From Phaeoceros laevis (Eukaryota; Anthocerotophyta; Anthocerotopsida; Notothyladales), in contig JBNGIQ010009289.1 of assembly GCA_049999765.1 (NCBI GenBank), positions 1 to 41,584 of the forward strand: DNA of 41,584 nt, read 5' to 3'. Below, piece after piece: positions 11,801 through 23,257 of this stretch (position 1 is the first letter of the stretch; each line of letters begins with the position of its first letter). A program made the position numbers and the translations under genes. The notes beneath the pieces were generated by a model. It did not search any database and was not told the DNA's origin. It saw only the letters and a program-made list of their open reading frames with translations.

Positions 11801-14385
11801 ACTGAGCTTTGAAAGAAAGCACTTCTGCCTCACTGGAAGCAAGCATTTCTTTCAGTGACCAAATCAGTTTTTCACTTGACAAACTGATGGTGTTTTGTTC
11901 TAAAATGGAGGTGTCAGCCGCAGCATTAAGACCCAGTTCGAGCTACATTGCAACCCCTGCAGCATCCTGGCTAGACGACTTCCTTGTATGGTTGTCACCT
12001 GATGCATTTGGATGCTGCCGCAAATTTCCGGACGGCAATTACTGTCCCCCGGACGACCAGGTGAGTCGGTCATTTTGAAGCTTGTTGGACGTATTGCCAG
12101 ACCTGTTTCTTGCCCTACTATATGAGAAAGGATACTGTAAGTCAGAGTTGACCTACACTGATACAAAGCACTTACCTGATTCTGTGGTGGCCTATGCTGC
12201 AGCCTCCTTGCTGTCCGGAATATGAGGATTTTTGTGGTCAGAGTGAATTCTGCAAGGACTGCACAACTGTAAGCAGTTGCTAGTTTGTGAGAGACAGTGC
12301 AGCTCAGTGTGACCGTGTCTTCAGTTGCCACTAATTGATGTCACACTGTCGGGCATGCAGTGTTTCTTGCGAACAGATCTTCAAGACGGCCGCCCCTCCA
12401 CCAAACAATTTAGAGAAAAACTACCCTGGTTTCTCAAGGCTCTCCCATCTGCGGACTGTGCCAAGGGGGGTCATGGTGCTTACACAAATAGCATCGATCT
12501 TCAAGGTAAAACAATCAAATTCATACTACATACTTTATCGCCCCACTTTGGATGATTCAGAAGAAAGAACCGTTGACTCATGTGATATCACACGCTGATG
12601 CAGGGTATGAAAAGGGGATAATACGTGCATCAGAGTTTCGATCTTATCACACTCCTCTGAACAGTCAGGTCTAGTATCCGTTATGCAGTGGGCATGACAA
12701 CATGATTGTGGTTACAGCTTCAGGCACGTTCATTGGGATGACATGCATGGCTTTTATGCGGGTACTTTCCTCTTGCAGAGTGACTACATTAATGCCCTTC
12801 GATCAGCAAAGGAGTTCACTAAGCAGATCTCCTCATCTCTGGACGTGAGCTTCTAAGCATATTGTAGCTCCTTCTGTCTAGCATTTGATGTTTGAAACCA
12901 ATCGTGCATTCACGTTGGCTTGCTGAGATCCTCAATCTAATAGCCTCTAATGATCTTCTAATGGCTTCGTTACTAAGGATGTGTATGTCACCACAGATAT
13001 CCGTGTTCCCCTACTCGGTGTTCTACATCTTTTTTGAGCAGTACTTGGATATATGGAAAACAACAGTGACGAGTCTGGTACTAGCACTTGGTAGGTAACT
13101 CTGTCTCAAGGTTTTTCTCTGGCTAACAACATCTGCAATCGGTTCAAGTATCCTTAATAAGTGTAGAGGAAGCTTGACCTGCACCCTCTGTATGTCAGGT
13201 GGCGTGTTTTGCGTGTGCGCTGTTATCACAAACAGGTATTATCATCGACTTTGCCTTGAAGCATGTGCCCTAATTTGCATTTTGTGGCAAAAACGATGTG
13301 GGTGCAAGCAAGATCCGGCCAGGATGTGTGAGGATTGTATCATTACCACTCATGGCTTTTGAACTCCAGCTTGTGGACAGCCAGCATCATTGCACTCGTG
13401 ATCTCCATGATCATTGTTGACATGTTGGTAAGTTTATTGGTGCGTAGAATCACTTCACATACTAGTGCACTCAATCTGAAATCTGAGCTTCTGAATTGTC
13501 ACTTCTGATGTCAAAATACTGGTCTACATCGTGCAGGGTGTGATGGTGCTCTGGAATATCCAGCTTAATGCTGTTTCAGTTGTCAATTTGGTTATGTCTA
13601 TTGGTATTGCGGTGGAGTTCTGTGTGCATATCACACATGCTTTCACGGTTTGTGGTCACCTCTTCCCTTTGGCCCGTAGAGAGGATGTTAGTCCACCATA
13701 TCAAGTGTGGTAACTCTGACACGATGCTCAATTTGCAGCTGAGTGCTGGAACTCGGTCTGAGAGAGCAACCAAGGCGCTTGTGACTATGGGTGCATCCGT
13801 GTTCAGGTTGTGATCTTTCTATTGCAGTCCAAGTAGGCTGGTAGTAAATACGTGTCTTCTACTTCGTGACTTTGTAGATGACTTCGGTTTATCAACATTG
13901 ACTCACAGTAGTTGGTTGCTGGTGCCGCGGCCTGTGCAGTGGGATCACATTGACCAAGTTTGCAGGTGTCCTGGTGTTGTTCTTCTCCAAGTCTGAGATC
14001 TTTGAGGTACACTGTTTGCCACACGTTTGACTACCTTGGTAGCGACAGAGTTTCAGAGCTCATTATCTTCATGATCTATGTGTGTTTCAAAGCCTCTTAA
14101 CATATGACCATGATTCCCACCTGGCAGATCTACTACTTCCGGATGTACTTGGCACTCGTCGTACTCGGTGCTCTGCACGGCCTGGTGTTCTTACCGGTAT
14201 GAGTGATTTTCCCAGCATCATACTCGCATCCCCTCCTGAAGCTTCTCTCGCATGTCACCACTGACACCTCTTCCCCTCGGTGCAAGGTTCTCCTGGGCAT
14301 CTGTGGGCCGCCGTCAATCTGCATGGAAAACATAGAGCATGTCAACCTCCTACCCAGCTCCGATGAAAAAGGTGGGAGTAGATGA
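5881..14385 (+). CDS. NPC1: NPC1-type sterol transporter, complete, 39 exons
   Basis: Multi-pass membrane protein that moves sterols out of the vacuole/late-endosome lumen. Exons: 5881-5931, 6133-6194, 6280-6379, 6476-6583, 6791-6907, 7058-7208, 7351-7598, 7762-7953, 8151-8221, 8312-8429, 8525-8608, 8736-8831, 8929-9030, 9103-9171, 9314-9409, 9512-9619, 9725-9838, 9928-10014, 10150-10278, 10367-10565, 10643-10789, 10920-10972, 11095-11178, 11280-11348, 11445-11521, 11656-11725, 11911-12060, 12203-12268, 12361-12505, 12604-12668, 12779-12844, 12997-13090, 13199-13235, 13370-13427, 13537-13647, 13739-13806, 13940-14006, 14128-14196, 14287-14385. They sum to 3897 nt (1298 residues) with every phase matching, close to known plant NPC1 length. 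Order: signal peptide (residues 1-17); Cys-rich sterol-binding N-domain ([26 protein letters not shown]); first TM near [16 protein letters not shown]; sterol-sensing domain about 630-770; third luminal domain with [21 protein letters not shown]-terminal TM bundle ([18 protein letters not shown]). Intron 1 uses a GC donor. No lesion seen. Confidence 0.97.
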
Positions 14386-14604
14386 AGAAGGTGGGAGTCG
14401 CTGGAAGGACAGTAAGAGATACATTCTGCCGGACCAGCACTCACAAGTTGTGTCGTGAGAGAAAGGTCGGAGTCATTCTAGAGATACATTCAGCCGGACC
14501 AACAACTTACCGGTTGCGTGATTGGATCTGTTGTTTCAGCCTCTTTTCTCTCACTCCTTTCACCTTCTTCCTCCCGTCTGTCTATCCACGTTGCGTAGTC
14601 CTTT
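14386..14604. repeat. Convergent NPC1/fucosyltransferase spacer with an imperfect 65-75 bp tandem repeat
   Basis: Two copies, about 14388-14462 and 14463-14525, share AGGTSGGAGTC, AGAGATACATTC, GCCGGACCA and a TGCGTGA/TGTCGTGA end. The rest is pyrimidine-rich. The two stop codons are only 219 bp apart, so the 3' UTRs probably overlap. Confidence 0.6.
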
Positions 14605-16516
14605 TCACGGCCAAATAAGCTGCAGCCCTCCCTCCTGATCCTGACAGGCCTGAAAATGGTCATCCATCCACCGCTGGTGCTCCGGAGTGACGGGGTTGCC
14701 CAGTGTGGCATTTGGACAATCAGGATTCAGCATGGGGAAGTGCGTGCAGGGCTCGCTGGAGAGCCCTTTGTAGCAGGCGGGCAGGTCGTCCCCAGGCCCC
14801 ACGGCCTCGCCTCTAACATTCATGATCAGAGGCCTCAGTCCCGCCAGGCCCTGTGCGACGTAGCCGAAGGTGGAGTAGGCGGAGGTGGCTATGGCGTCGC
14901 TCAGGCTCAGCAACCACATTTCCAGCAGGGCCGTGCGAGCCTGCCTTAGCGTCTCATCCTGCTGCCCGCCGTCCCCACAGGAGTGGACACTGACAATGCG
15001 CCCGTCTTCGCTCGCCCCCTCGCTGTACTTCCGCTTCATCTCCTCGTAGTACCTCTGCTGAAGTGACGCCACTAGAACTGCCACGCTGCTGCTGCCTTCC
15101 ACCACCTCGCCGGTGTGCGTCTTGTTAGGATCGGCGACCTTCGGCAGGAGCCCGCTCCCTTCAAGACATTCCAGCACCCTCTCCTGTACATTCTTGTCGA
15201 AGGCGGCCAAATCCCACCGGCCATGCAGCCGAATCTGCACCCCCACACGCATCCCTGAGCAGGAAAGGTAGCTCCGGTAGACTCGTACCAGCTGCTGCCA
15301 GATAGGGTTTCGAGGCACCACTATCAATCGGCTCAGCTGAGTGAAGAGATTCAAGCCGGGGAAGAGCGGCATCAAGCCGTGCCAGAAGGAAGGGAGCATG
15401 AGGAGTCGGGAGGTGTAGTATTGCGTGCTAGTCCATGCCACCCATCTCACGTCCCGAGTCAGATCGTGATGTGTGGCGTCGCAAAAGAATGTCTGGTCGC
15501 CTGAGCTCTGCAAAACCCGCATGCTTGTGATTTAGGCATCCTTGCACTGAATCATGGTGGAGGACATTGTCACAGCGGGNNNNNNNNNNNNNNNNNNNNN
15601 NNNNNNNNNNNNNNNNNNNNNNNNNNNNNNNNNNNNNNNNNNNNNNNNNNNNNNNNNNNNNNNNNNNNNNNNNNNNNNNAGCGGGGGGCCGGGGGAGGGG
15701 GGGGGGACAAGTACCTGGATATGCTCCAGGTGAAGGTTCACCACCGGCACCGATGTCAGGCCGGCTTCATATGCCTCTCCCAGCGGCAGTGACTGCCGGA
15801 CCAGCTCGTAAGGGAAGTCCGAGGGCAGGAGCCAGGAGGAAGGATGAAATGGCTCGCAAAGTAGGCGGCCGAGCTTCTTCCCACCTCCGGTCTCCATCAA
15901 GAGCACTCTGTCGGTAGCCATGGCGTAGGAGAAGGCCGAGACTAGTGCCAAGATCTTGTTCCCCAGGCCGGCTGACCCCTCCATGAAAATGAGGTACCTG
16001 CAAGAGGTCCGCTCCGCGATTCCTTTGCCGGAGACAAATGCTTCTGTCCAGTTGGTGATGGGCTGGGAGCAGAAGCTGTGGAGGAGTAGGTACCTAGTCC
16101 ATCTCTCGGTCAGGGCCTCGGAAGGCGGAAATCGCAACTTTTTGTTCCTGTAGAGATGCTGCTCGCTCCGAGCTACGCAACTCTCGTCCCTGTCCACCTC
16201 CTCTGCGCACGAGATAACTCGCATTTGAGCTGCTTCATCAGCCAGGCAGGTCTCTCTCTGGAGGCATGCAAGCAGCTAAGAGGAATGAAGGTGCAGGATG
16301 ACTAGCATTTTTTCTCGTCTCACCTATTCTGTCAGGAGTCGTTGATCTGCGCTCTGCGGATTCACCGTGGATGAATAGCGGACGGGTGCTCCATTTGCGT
16401 AGCAGTTGCGATTCGACATACACGAGAATCGAGACTAAAAACAGTGTGGTACAAATGGCACCGGCTACTGTGATCAGCCTTGAACACAGTATGCCACCAA
16501 CACCCTTGCCGGCCAT
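14605..16516 (-). CDS. Xyloglucan-type alpha-fucosyltransferase (GT37), 3 exons
   Basis: Golgi type II enzyme of the plant FUT family, which transfers fucose from GDP-fucose to galactose or arabinose residues on xyloglucan or arabinogalactan proteins. Exon 1 is 16324-16516: short cytosolic tail, then TM segment LITVAGAICTTLFLVSILVYV. Exon 2 is 15715 to about 16237-16276 and includes CRYLIFMEGSAGLGNKILAL, the equivalent of the family's YGLGNRIL block, then LLCEPFHPSSWLLPSDFP. Exon 3 is 14605-15507, starting SSGDQTFFCD, with GVQIRLHGR (GDP-fucose motif) and SAYSTFGYVAQGLAGLRP. Exons 2 and 3 join in phase through a strong TTTTGCAG acceptor. The exon 1-2 join is unresolved: the first AG (after TTCCTCTT) puts exon 2 out of frame, whereas later AGs near 16268 or 16237 restore it. 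An assembly gap lies in intron 2. The acceptor substrate cannot be told. Confidence 0.88.
15580..15679. other. Assembly gap of exactly 100 N
   Basis: A round 100-N run, so the true length is unknown. It lies in intron 2 of the fucosyltransferase gene next to G-runs (15680-15706 on the plus strand), a likely cause of sequencing failure. No coding exon need be missing, because the flanking exons join in phase. Confidence 0.97.
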
Positions 16517-17250
16517 ATCTCTGCTCTCAGCTTAGAGCACAGGCTTCATTCTCGACGCTTCACCAACTGAACAACATTCTGCTGATTATCCTGCCAGCAG
16601 CATCGCCCTCGGTGCATAGTCTTCTGTTAGCGCAGCACACCGCTTCCAAACTTCAACGCAAACGATGGCTCTCATCTGGCTTCTGGTGATGTGGAGCTAG
16701 GAGATTGAACGAGTCCACTCGAGTTCTTGCAGCGATCCGTCTGCCATAGTCAGTACAAGAAGATTGACGTTCTTGAAACGCGTTAGGCAACTTCGACGTA
16801 ACAGTCCTCCCTTTCCAACTAACTTAACTGCCCGTTGTCCCCTCTATTGGAAGCCGGATTCTTCGTGTTTGTGTGTGTTTATTGCTTGACATCCGGGCAA
16901 GCAAGCGGCGTGATGCAGCGTGATGTGATGGGCAAGCAGCTCCTGGTGCGGGAGCCTCCCCGGAGGTGTGTCCTGTGACCTGTCTACGGTTCAAGCTAAA
17001 GATCCCGACGTATTCTTCAGTACGTTGCTTTTAGTGTGTCCGCAGAATCTCCTCAGCTCGAATCACAATTCCAAGTATCGATAGAGACGACGCCCGTAGC
17101 CAGGAAGCCAAAACCTGATGTACATTGCAATGGCCCCAGGGATAATAGAAAAGGATGGTGGAGCAGGGCAAGAAACGACGGTAGTTATGGTACAACTTTA
17201 TTTCCACACTAAAAAGTCATATCAATGAAGGCATAAGAATTAGACGATGT
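16517..17250. other. Intergenic: fucosyltransferase upstream region and V-ATPase a 3' region
   Basis: No coding frame with codon continuity. It must hold the fucosyltransferase promoter (high-coordinate side of 16516) and the 3' UTR of the next gene. I see no clear TATA box. Confidence 0.5.
17197..17202 (-). promoter_or_regulatory. Canonical polyadenylation signal (AATAAA) of V-ATPase subunit a
   Basis: The minus strand reads AATAAA about 50 bp downstream of the stop codon, a usual position for a plant near-upstream element. Confidence 0.5.
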
Positions 17251-20200
17251 CTACGACTCGTCCGCGTCTGTAAGGTTGGCAAAGGAGAATGGTTGGAACT
17301 TGTACCCGTCGCCCTTGTAGAACTTATTCATGAACTCAACCCAATGCAGCCTCAATGCATGCAAAAACGCACTGAGTGTTTCCATGACCAGCAGCACGCC
17401 CACGGTGGCGAACACAAACACCAGAAAGCCAATCACCCAAAATATTGGGTTCGAGTACCTACCAAAGGCGATGCAAGTTAGCGATGTGCTGCGCAGGCGA
17501 CATACCACCACATTGAAGTCATAACCGGAAACAAAGAGCAGGTGGACGTACCCAAAAGCGAGAAGTAGGACCCTGTCGTAAAAGACAGCTGACAGCTGAG
17601 CATGTGCAAGACTGCGGGAAATAATTGCAGACGATTAGCCTCCCTCAACGTCCTGCAACAGGCACATGCAACTCTACAGAAATGAACCATGTTGCTTGGG
17701 ATTCGATACCTCAAGGCCCAAAGGCGGAGATAGGATGCTGTATTAGAAACTGCCCCTAAGACGAATTCGATGGTGTGGATCATTTGGTGGACAAACACAT
17801 CACTGAACTCAAACTCTTCGTGTTCGTTATGATCATCGTCATCTACTTCGTCGGTGTCTGACCCACCAAGGACACCGTAGTTGCGTCCTTGTAGTCTCTG
17901 CAAGTTCGACGGGCAAGAAAACTGAGTAAACTTGTGAAGGATCATGTTAACACCAAAAGCGAGTATTAATAGCAGAAGCTGGCATGAAATAGTGCCACTG
18001 AAAAATATAGTATAAAAGCAAGTATTAATAGCAGAAAGCTGGTATGAACTAGTGCCACTGAAAAAATAGTATACACACGAAGATAGCTGTTGCTCACCTT
18101 CATGTGTTGGCTTCGCAATATCAAAGGTTTGGGGAAAAGCATCCAGGGGACGGCAACAAGTGCAATGAGCAATAGGGTCACCTGCACAGTCATTATCCAA
18201 CTTACAAGTCAGATGTCCAAACGTGTTGCTTGATCTTGTAACACTCCTGGCCTTTTGACCTCCCTGCAGCTGTTTTCTGTATACTGCAAGGCAAGCATGG
18301 CACTAAGCAGGCGTCACTGCAGAAATAAAAAAGGCCTTCTTTACCTGTACGTATTTTTGACCCCAAAAGAGCTGATTTTCACCAATGTCCTCCAAGGGAC
18401 TAAGAAACATATAAATCATCACATGATAGAGGTCTGCCTGGGACCCAGTGCACCACTTGATGATGATAAGAAGCGACAGATACCCGAAGAGAGAGCTGAG
18501 GAAGAGCAGCTGCGGCAGGAATTCATACCTGCAACAGGCCATGTCAGCAAAATGTAGCTCATTCTGGTGCCCTAAGCCCGGAGTCTAGCAACTTCAACCT
18601 TATTCCCGCAGAAACTCACCAAATGTTGAGATTGTTTTTGGTGAACCTTGCATTCAAGAAGCTCAAGAATATCCCCAACGTCATCTGGGCAACACCTAGA
18701 ATGATTGACATCTTCATTTTTAAAGAATTGAGAAAAGGCAGCTCAGTCCTTGAACCATGCCAGACTGGATCAACACCGAAAGGATAAGTGCGTTGAACTT
18801 TATCCAGGCCTACTGAGCTGCAAAACAGACAGGAGAGCAGGATTTACAAAATAGCAAACGACAATCAAACTGAAGATGGATCATGCACAATAACATATCT
18901 ACGAAAAGGATCTTTTGATACCTGCAATAATCTTCGCCACCCAAGCACTCATATGCTGATTTGCCAAAGAGTTCAAACGGAACTGAGAAGAACTCATTGT
19001 AGATGAGTCCTGTATAGATGGAGAAGATCCCCATCAGTAGGATAATATATCGTCCACCAAATGCCATCTGCATGATATCTCCCAGTTTCTGTTGAGTAAA
19101 GAACAAGGCATCAGAACTAGTCAAGCAAAGTCCACAATTGTACAGAACAGAGAACTGCACAAACAAAGCGTCAATTGCAAAGGAGGATGGACAGAAAAAC
19201 ATGGTACGAGCTGTCACATCTAGGCAAAGTCAACAACTACTGCCTACCTGGCGGCCAAGGCGCTTTTCACTTGAAATGAGCCACAGTGCTGCCAGGGTAA
19301 GTACTATCCCATGTCCCCAGTCTCCAAACATGACGGCGAAAAGGAAAGGAAAGGTGATAATTGTAAAAACCCCTGGATTTGCTTCTTGATATCGAGCAAT
19401 ACTGCATGGTAGATGCAAAAGTATCATAGTTGTTAGTTCTACTCACTAGCTCAAAAGATTCTTAACATTTGACCAATTCATGTGAACATAGTGAACAGCG
19501 CAGGTGAGAAAAACTCCAGAACCAAGAAAACCGAATGTCCCAACAACCCTGGCACTAACCCATATGCATCGACAATCTCTTGAAATGACTCAGTGAACTT
19601 GTTAGTGATGAAGTAAGTTGGCGGCATCTCCCTCGTGTGCAAAACCTGAAAGATAGTTCCAACTTGGGAATTGCTATCAAAGGCAGCTCGTTGAAGGGCA
19701 TCTTGTATCTGTTAAGAAGACCAGTTGTGATCAGATTCCTCTAGGTGCTCTGTTATCAAATGTGCAATGAAGAAATTAGAGGCACAGACCTTGGGCTTCG
19801 AAGCAACAGGGCACCAGCCTTCACCCACTAGACATTTCTTTGTAACGTCGATGCTAAGCTTGTTAAGAACATGATACACAGCCTTTTCTCTGCTAGCCTG
19901 TGCAACATGGAAAGCGGGCCAGAGTAGGCCACCTAATAAGGGCAATTGACCACTTATGCTGAATATCACATGTATCCTTCAGAGACGGAATAGAGAGTAA
20001 AGAAGTGCACGGACCATACCAGGTTGACCCACTGATCCAGAGCGTACCCAATAGAGGTTAGCACACCATCACGGTGATGTGTGCCAGCATCAATCGTTAT
20101 CTGAATCTCTTCCAACCTTGCACCGACCTGCTAGGAAATAGCTGAGTGAGCTGTAGCATAAGATGCAACAGTCGAATAATTGCGCACACTAGCATTACAT

Positions 20201-21642
20201 ATATGGTTTAGGTGCAAGATTTATCACCTCTTGTAGCATTTTCCTTTGGCTGCTAACATCCTCAGGAAAGGGATAGCGGTTTGCTCCAAATGCTTCACAT
20301 ATCTTTGTGATCTTAGTGCGAGCTCTCTCTCCAGCAAAGAATACTACAAATACGGATTTTTCGACCTGGTCAAAGCATGTGTTAGGTCTTCACACTTCTG
20401 AAGTGAGGTGTGCATCGTAGAATCTTGGGGACCTCACAGAACTAAGCAGCCCACCGTTTCACCAGTCGCTGGATCAAGGATAAGCTCTTGCACAGGTGAT
20501 TGTTTGAGAAACATATTTCCACGAGTTGCACGAAAAAGTATCCGCTCAAAGGTAGCTGATTTGGCCTTTGGCACCAGCCCAGTGATAAACCCCAGACGAA
20601 CTTGTTTAGTTGGCTCGGTTTGCATTTCCTGAAACAGTTTAGGTTCATAAGTCCAACTTAAGCAATCTCTGATCATAAAGGCTCTCAGCACATTGCACAA
20701 GATCCACATGGGAGGTTCATTGCAAAAGCTTGCTAACCCAGAAGTACCTGCTCTAGCAGAAGTGGGCTATCAATCTCGTCACCAGAAGCTGGTGAAGCAC
20801 CATCAAGTTCCCTTTGAGCAGCAGTGGCGTTACTTCGTGCTGACGTGAAAAAGGCACCTGCCTGAGAGAGCATAAAGCAAATTAATCCTAAACAATGCCC
20901 TATTTCGCAACCACAGAGCGATGCACACGAGCCACCATGTACCTTCTGCAAGACTAACCGAAGCTCTGTAAGCTCACTGTAAGTTCGCCTCAACTTTTCA
21001 TTGTTGGCATTTATTTCCAGTAGCTCTGTCTCAGACTCGGAAAGCTTCACCTGGTCGCACGACACGTAATAAACCGTCCAGGAATGAGTGTTGAGCACCG
21101 AAGGAGCTATGGACGATAAAAAAGAGGGCCGACAAGTACCTCAAGATCGTCAAGCACGATATCTGGATCTGACACAGGCCTTGTAACAGGAGAAATGCCA
21201 GCTTTTGCCAGTTGGTCCTTGAAGAATCTCAATTTCCTTTCCATTTCCCCACAGCGTTTAACCTGCCCACCACCAGTTCGGAGAAACTTCAGTGTGGGAT
21301 CTACAACTAGAGCCTTCCAATTCGCGAGCATGTCAACCTTCATATGCCGTCACAAAGAAGATTCCTGACCTGGTTGGCAAAAGTTCTCTGAAACGGACTC
21401 TTGTCGGAATTAAGCTGCCACCACAAAGGCCACCGCCTTAGATTTCCAGACTGACTCTTGCCTAAATCGATCACATTTTCGGCAACACAAGCAGCTGGTC
21501 ACGATCGGAAACGTACATCCTTGAATTGAATGAGGCCTAGCTCTCCCAAGTAGGTCACAGTCTCATGTGCCGACTCTGCAGGAATAATGAGCTGCACAAG
21601 CTGCATCTCCTCGGATCGGAACAGATCCATCTTCACGCCCAT
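17251..21642 (-). CDS. VHA-a: V-type H+-ATPase subunit a, complete, 18 exons
   Basis: Membrane (V0) subunit a, which forms the proton half-channels against the c-ring and acidifies the vacuole or trans-Golgi network. Exons: 21517-21642, 21370-21414, 21140-21262, 20943-21050, 20748-20861, 20455-20628, 20228-20365, 20020-20127, 19790-19897, 19560-19708, 19248-19401, 18922-19088, 18620-18817, 18345-18528, 18098-18181, 17710-17897, 17552-17611, 17251-17458. They total 2436 nt, 811 residues, with all phases matching; plant homologues have about 820. N-terminus [20 protein letters not shown], cytosolic coiled coils to about residue 400, then [31 protein letters not shown] and the hallmark [15 protein letters not shown], where Arg about 718 matches the essential channel arginine of yeast Vph1. 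C-terminus [18 protein letters not shown]. Start: the first ATG (MGVKMDLF); the internal ATG four codons on is the alternative. Vacuolar versus Golgi isoform cannot be told. Confidence 0.97.
17955..18073. repeat. About 58-60 bp tandem duplication inside a VHA-a intron
   Basis: The two copies, about 17955-18012 and 18013-18073, share AGTATTAATAGCAGAA, TAGTGCCACTGAAAAA and ATAGTATA. They lie in the intron between exons 15 and 16 and do not touch the splice sites. Confidence 0.8.
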
Positions 21643-22843
21643 CGTGGATCCCACACGTCGTCACGCCAGTCGAGGGCACTTCGGCGAGCCAAGCAGCCTC
21701 CCCAGAGCGCCCTTTAAGCGCCTTCCGCCCAGTCCGGTCTCCAGTTCTCCAGTTCAGGGACCAGGGGTGTGACGCGTGGGACGCCTGATCATATGTCAGT
21801 TAACCCTATGAGAGCTTCAAACCAAATTATGGATATATTCAAGGCTTTCAAGCGTTCTTTGCGCACGTAGCAGGCTACTAAGTGGGAATCTTAGCGGGAA
21901 TTTTCCTTCATCCGCGCTTCTTGGGCCCTGCGCATAGTAGCACATACCTTCGAACTAGTGCTGTCCTATGTTTGAGATGATTTTGTAGTCCGGCCACTTT
22001 AATTGATTGAAGTGGAAGAACAAGTTCCAACACCTTTATTACGTGCTTATGAATGAGTGAATTCCAGAATAATGTTCTTATGGGTCTAAAAGGTCCACAC
22101 CAGGTGATAGAGGTGATTACTTATACAATGCGAAAGCTTCCTACTTGCATAGAGACCACTTAAGTTGAGGTAAGGCGATATGCTCACAATTACTCTAAGG
22201 AAAGAAGACATAATTATTCCATAGGAAAGAAGACAACTCTTAAAAATTCTTTAGTGGAGCCTTAGCAGCCCGACCCCCATTACGCTCACAATTACTCCCC
22301 ATTACGCTCACAATTACTCCCCATTACGCTCACAATTACTCTGAGGGAAGAACACTATAAGCTAGGTGGTTGGGACTCTTAGAAACTCTTTAGTGGGCCC
22401 TTACCAGCCCCAACCCATTTTGCTCACAATTACTCTAGGAAAGAAGATCATAAGATAGATGGCTTTGAAGTGTCATAGAAATTCTTTAGTGGGCCTAGAC
22501 CCCCCATTGTGTAATGTTTACATGTATATTCATGTTACAATACAATGTAATACAATACAATAATTTATTTAAAACATGCATAAGTTGCCAGAGTCACGTA
22601 TTGGGGCGTCTATATGGAAAGAGGAGGGGAGCTATTCCAATCATAACTACCAACTTAACTCTAATATAGACTACCTAGGTGTGTGTATGTGTGTTTGTTT
22701 ACCTAGGTTACCTGTAGTATACTAAGTTGTTATCTACTGGTGAAACTAAACCTTGCAAGAGCTTATTATTAGGTAATAACACCCGTAGTGCCCAGAAGCA
22801 CCTAGCAAGGTCATAAAGTTGCTTGCAGTACTAGGGAACAGCC
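21643..22843. other. Intergenic: upstream of VHA-a, AT-rich with repeats
   Basis: The first 150 bp should carry the VHA-a promoter and 5' UTR. From about 22140 it is repeat-rich, and TACAATACAATGTAATACAA-type short repeats occur at 22535-22565. No gene seen. Confidence 0.5.
22165..22500. repeat. Nested tandem repeats with GCTCACAATTACTC core
   Basis: A unit of roughly 100 bp runs GCTCACAATTACTC, GGAAAGAAGA, AAATTCTTTAGTGG, then C/T-rich GACCCCCATT. It recurs about three times (from about 22180, 22330 and 22428). Between the first two, a 22-bp subunit beginning CCATTACGCTCACAATTACT occurs three times in a row (22275-22341). Confidence 0.8.
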
Positions 22844-23257
22844 ATGTTGAACATGGGGGTCAGCTGCTCCCAAATAGCCCTTTCATCGCCAGTGAAGCAA
22901 AATGCAGAAAATGAAATGTTTGATGCAAAAAATGAAATGTTTGGCCCTGCCACGTCAATCAGTAAAGTCGGACATCTACAAGCATTATTAGGGGTATTAG
23001 CAAAGGTCACAATCTACAAGCAGCTGGGTCAGACTCCACTACACAAGCTTCAACCTACAATAGCTTCTAAGGATGAATTCTTGGCGCATCCTCCCACTGG
23101 CAGATTGTCCAAAAGTTTTGTGCCACAAAAGGTATCAACATTCGAGTCCAGTGACCCCGAGCTGGAGCTGAGGCTAATATATTCCCGGGAAGCCGAAATC
23201 GGGGCCGATGTCGAAGTATACGCTCCCACTCAGCTCGCTCTAGGTGCAATTGTGTAG
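22844..23257 (+). other. Unsupported 137-codon open frame
   Basis: Opens with an ATG in a GCCATG context and contains the internal repeat ENEMFDA-KNEMFG. It has no signal peptide, membrane segment or family motif I recognise, no visible introns, and its 3' half is antisense to the eroded reading at 23.1-24.1 kb. It may be chance, or a remnant. Confidence 0.15.

Noticed and set aside
11726-11910. Longer version of NPC1 exon 27 starting near 11846
   Set aside because: The CTTTCAG acceptor there leads into frames that do not match the protein; the acceptor before GTGTCAGCC joins in phase.
16277-16323. AT-AC (U12-type) intron 1 in the fucosyltransferase gene
   Set aside because: The ATAGGTGAG context lacks the U12 ATATCC donor and there is no branch-point motif.
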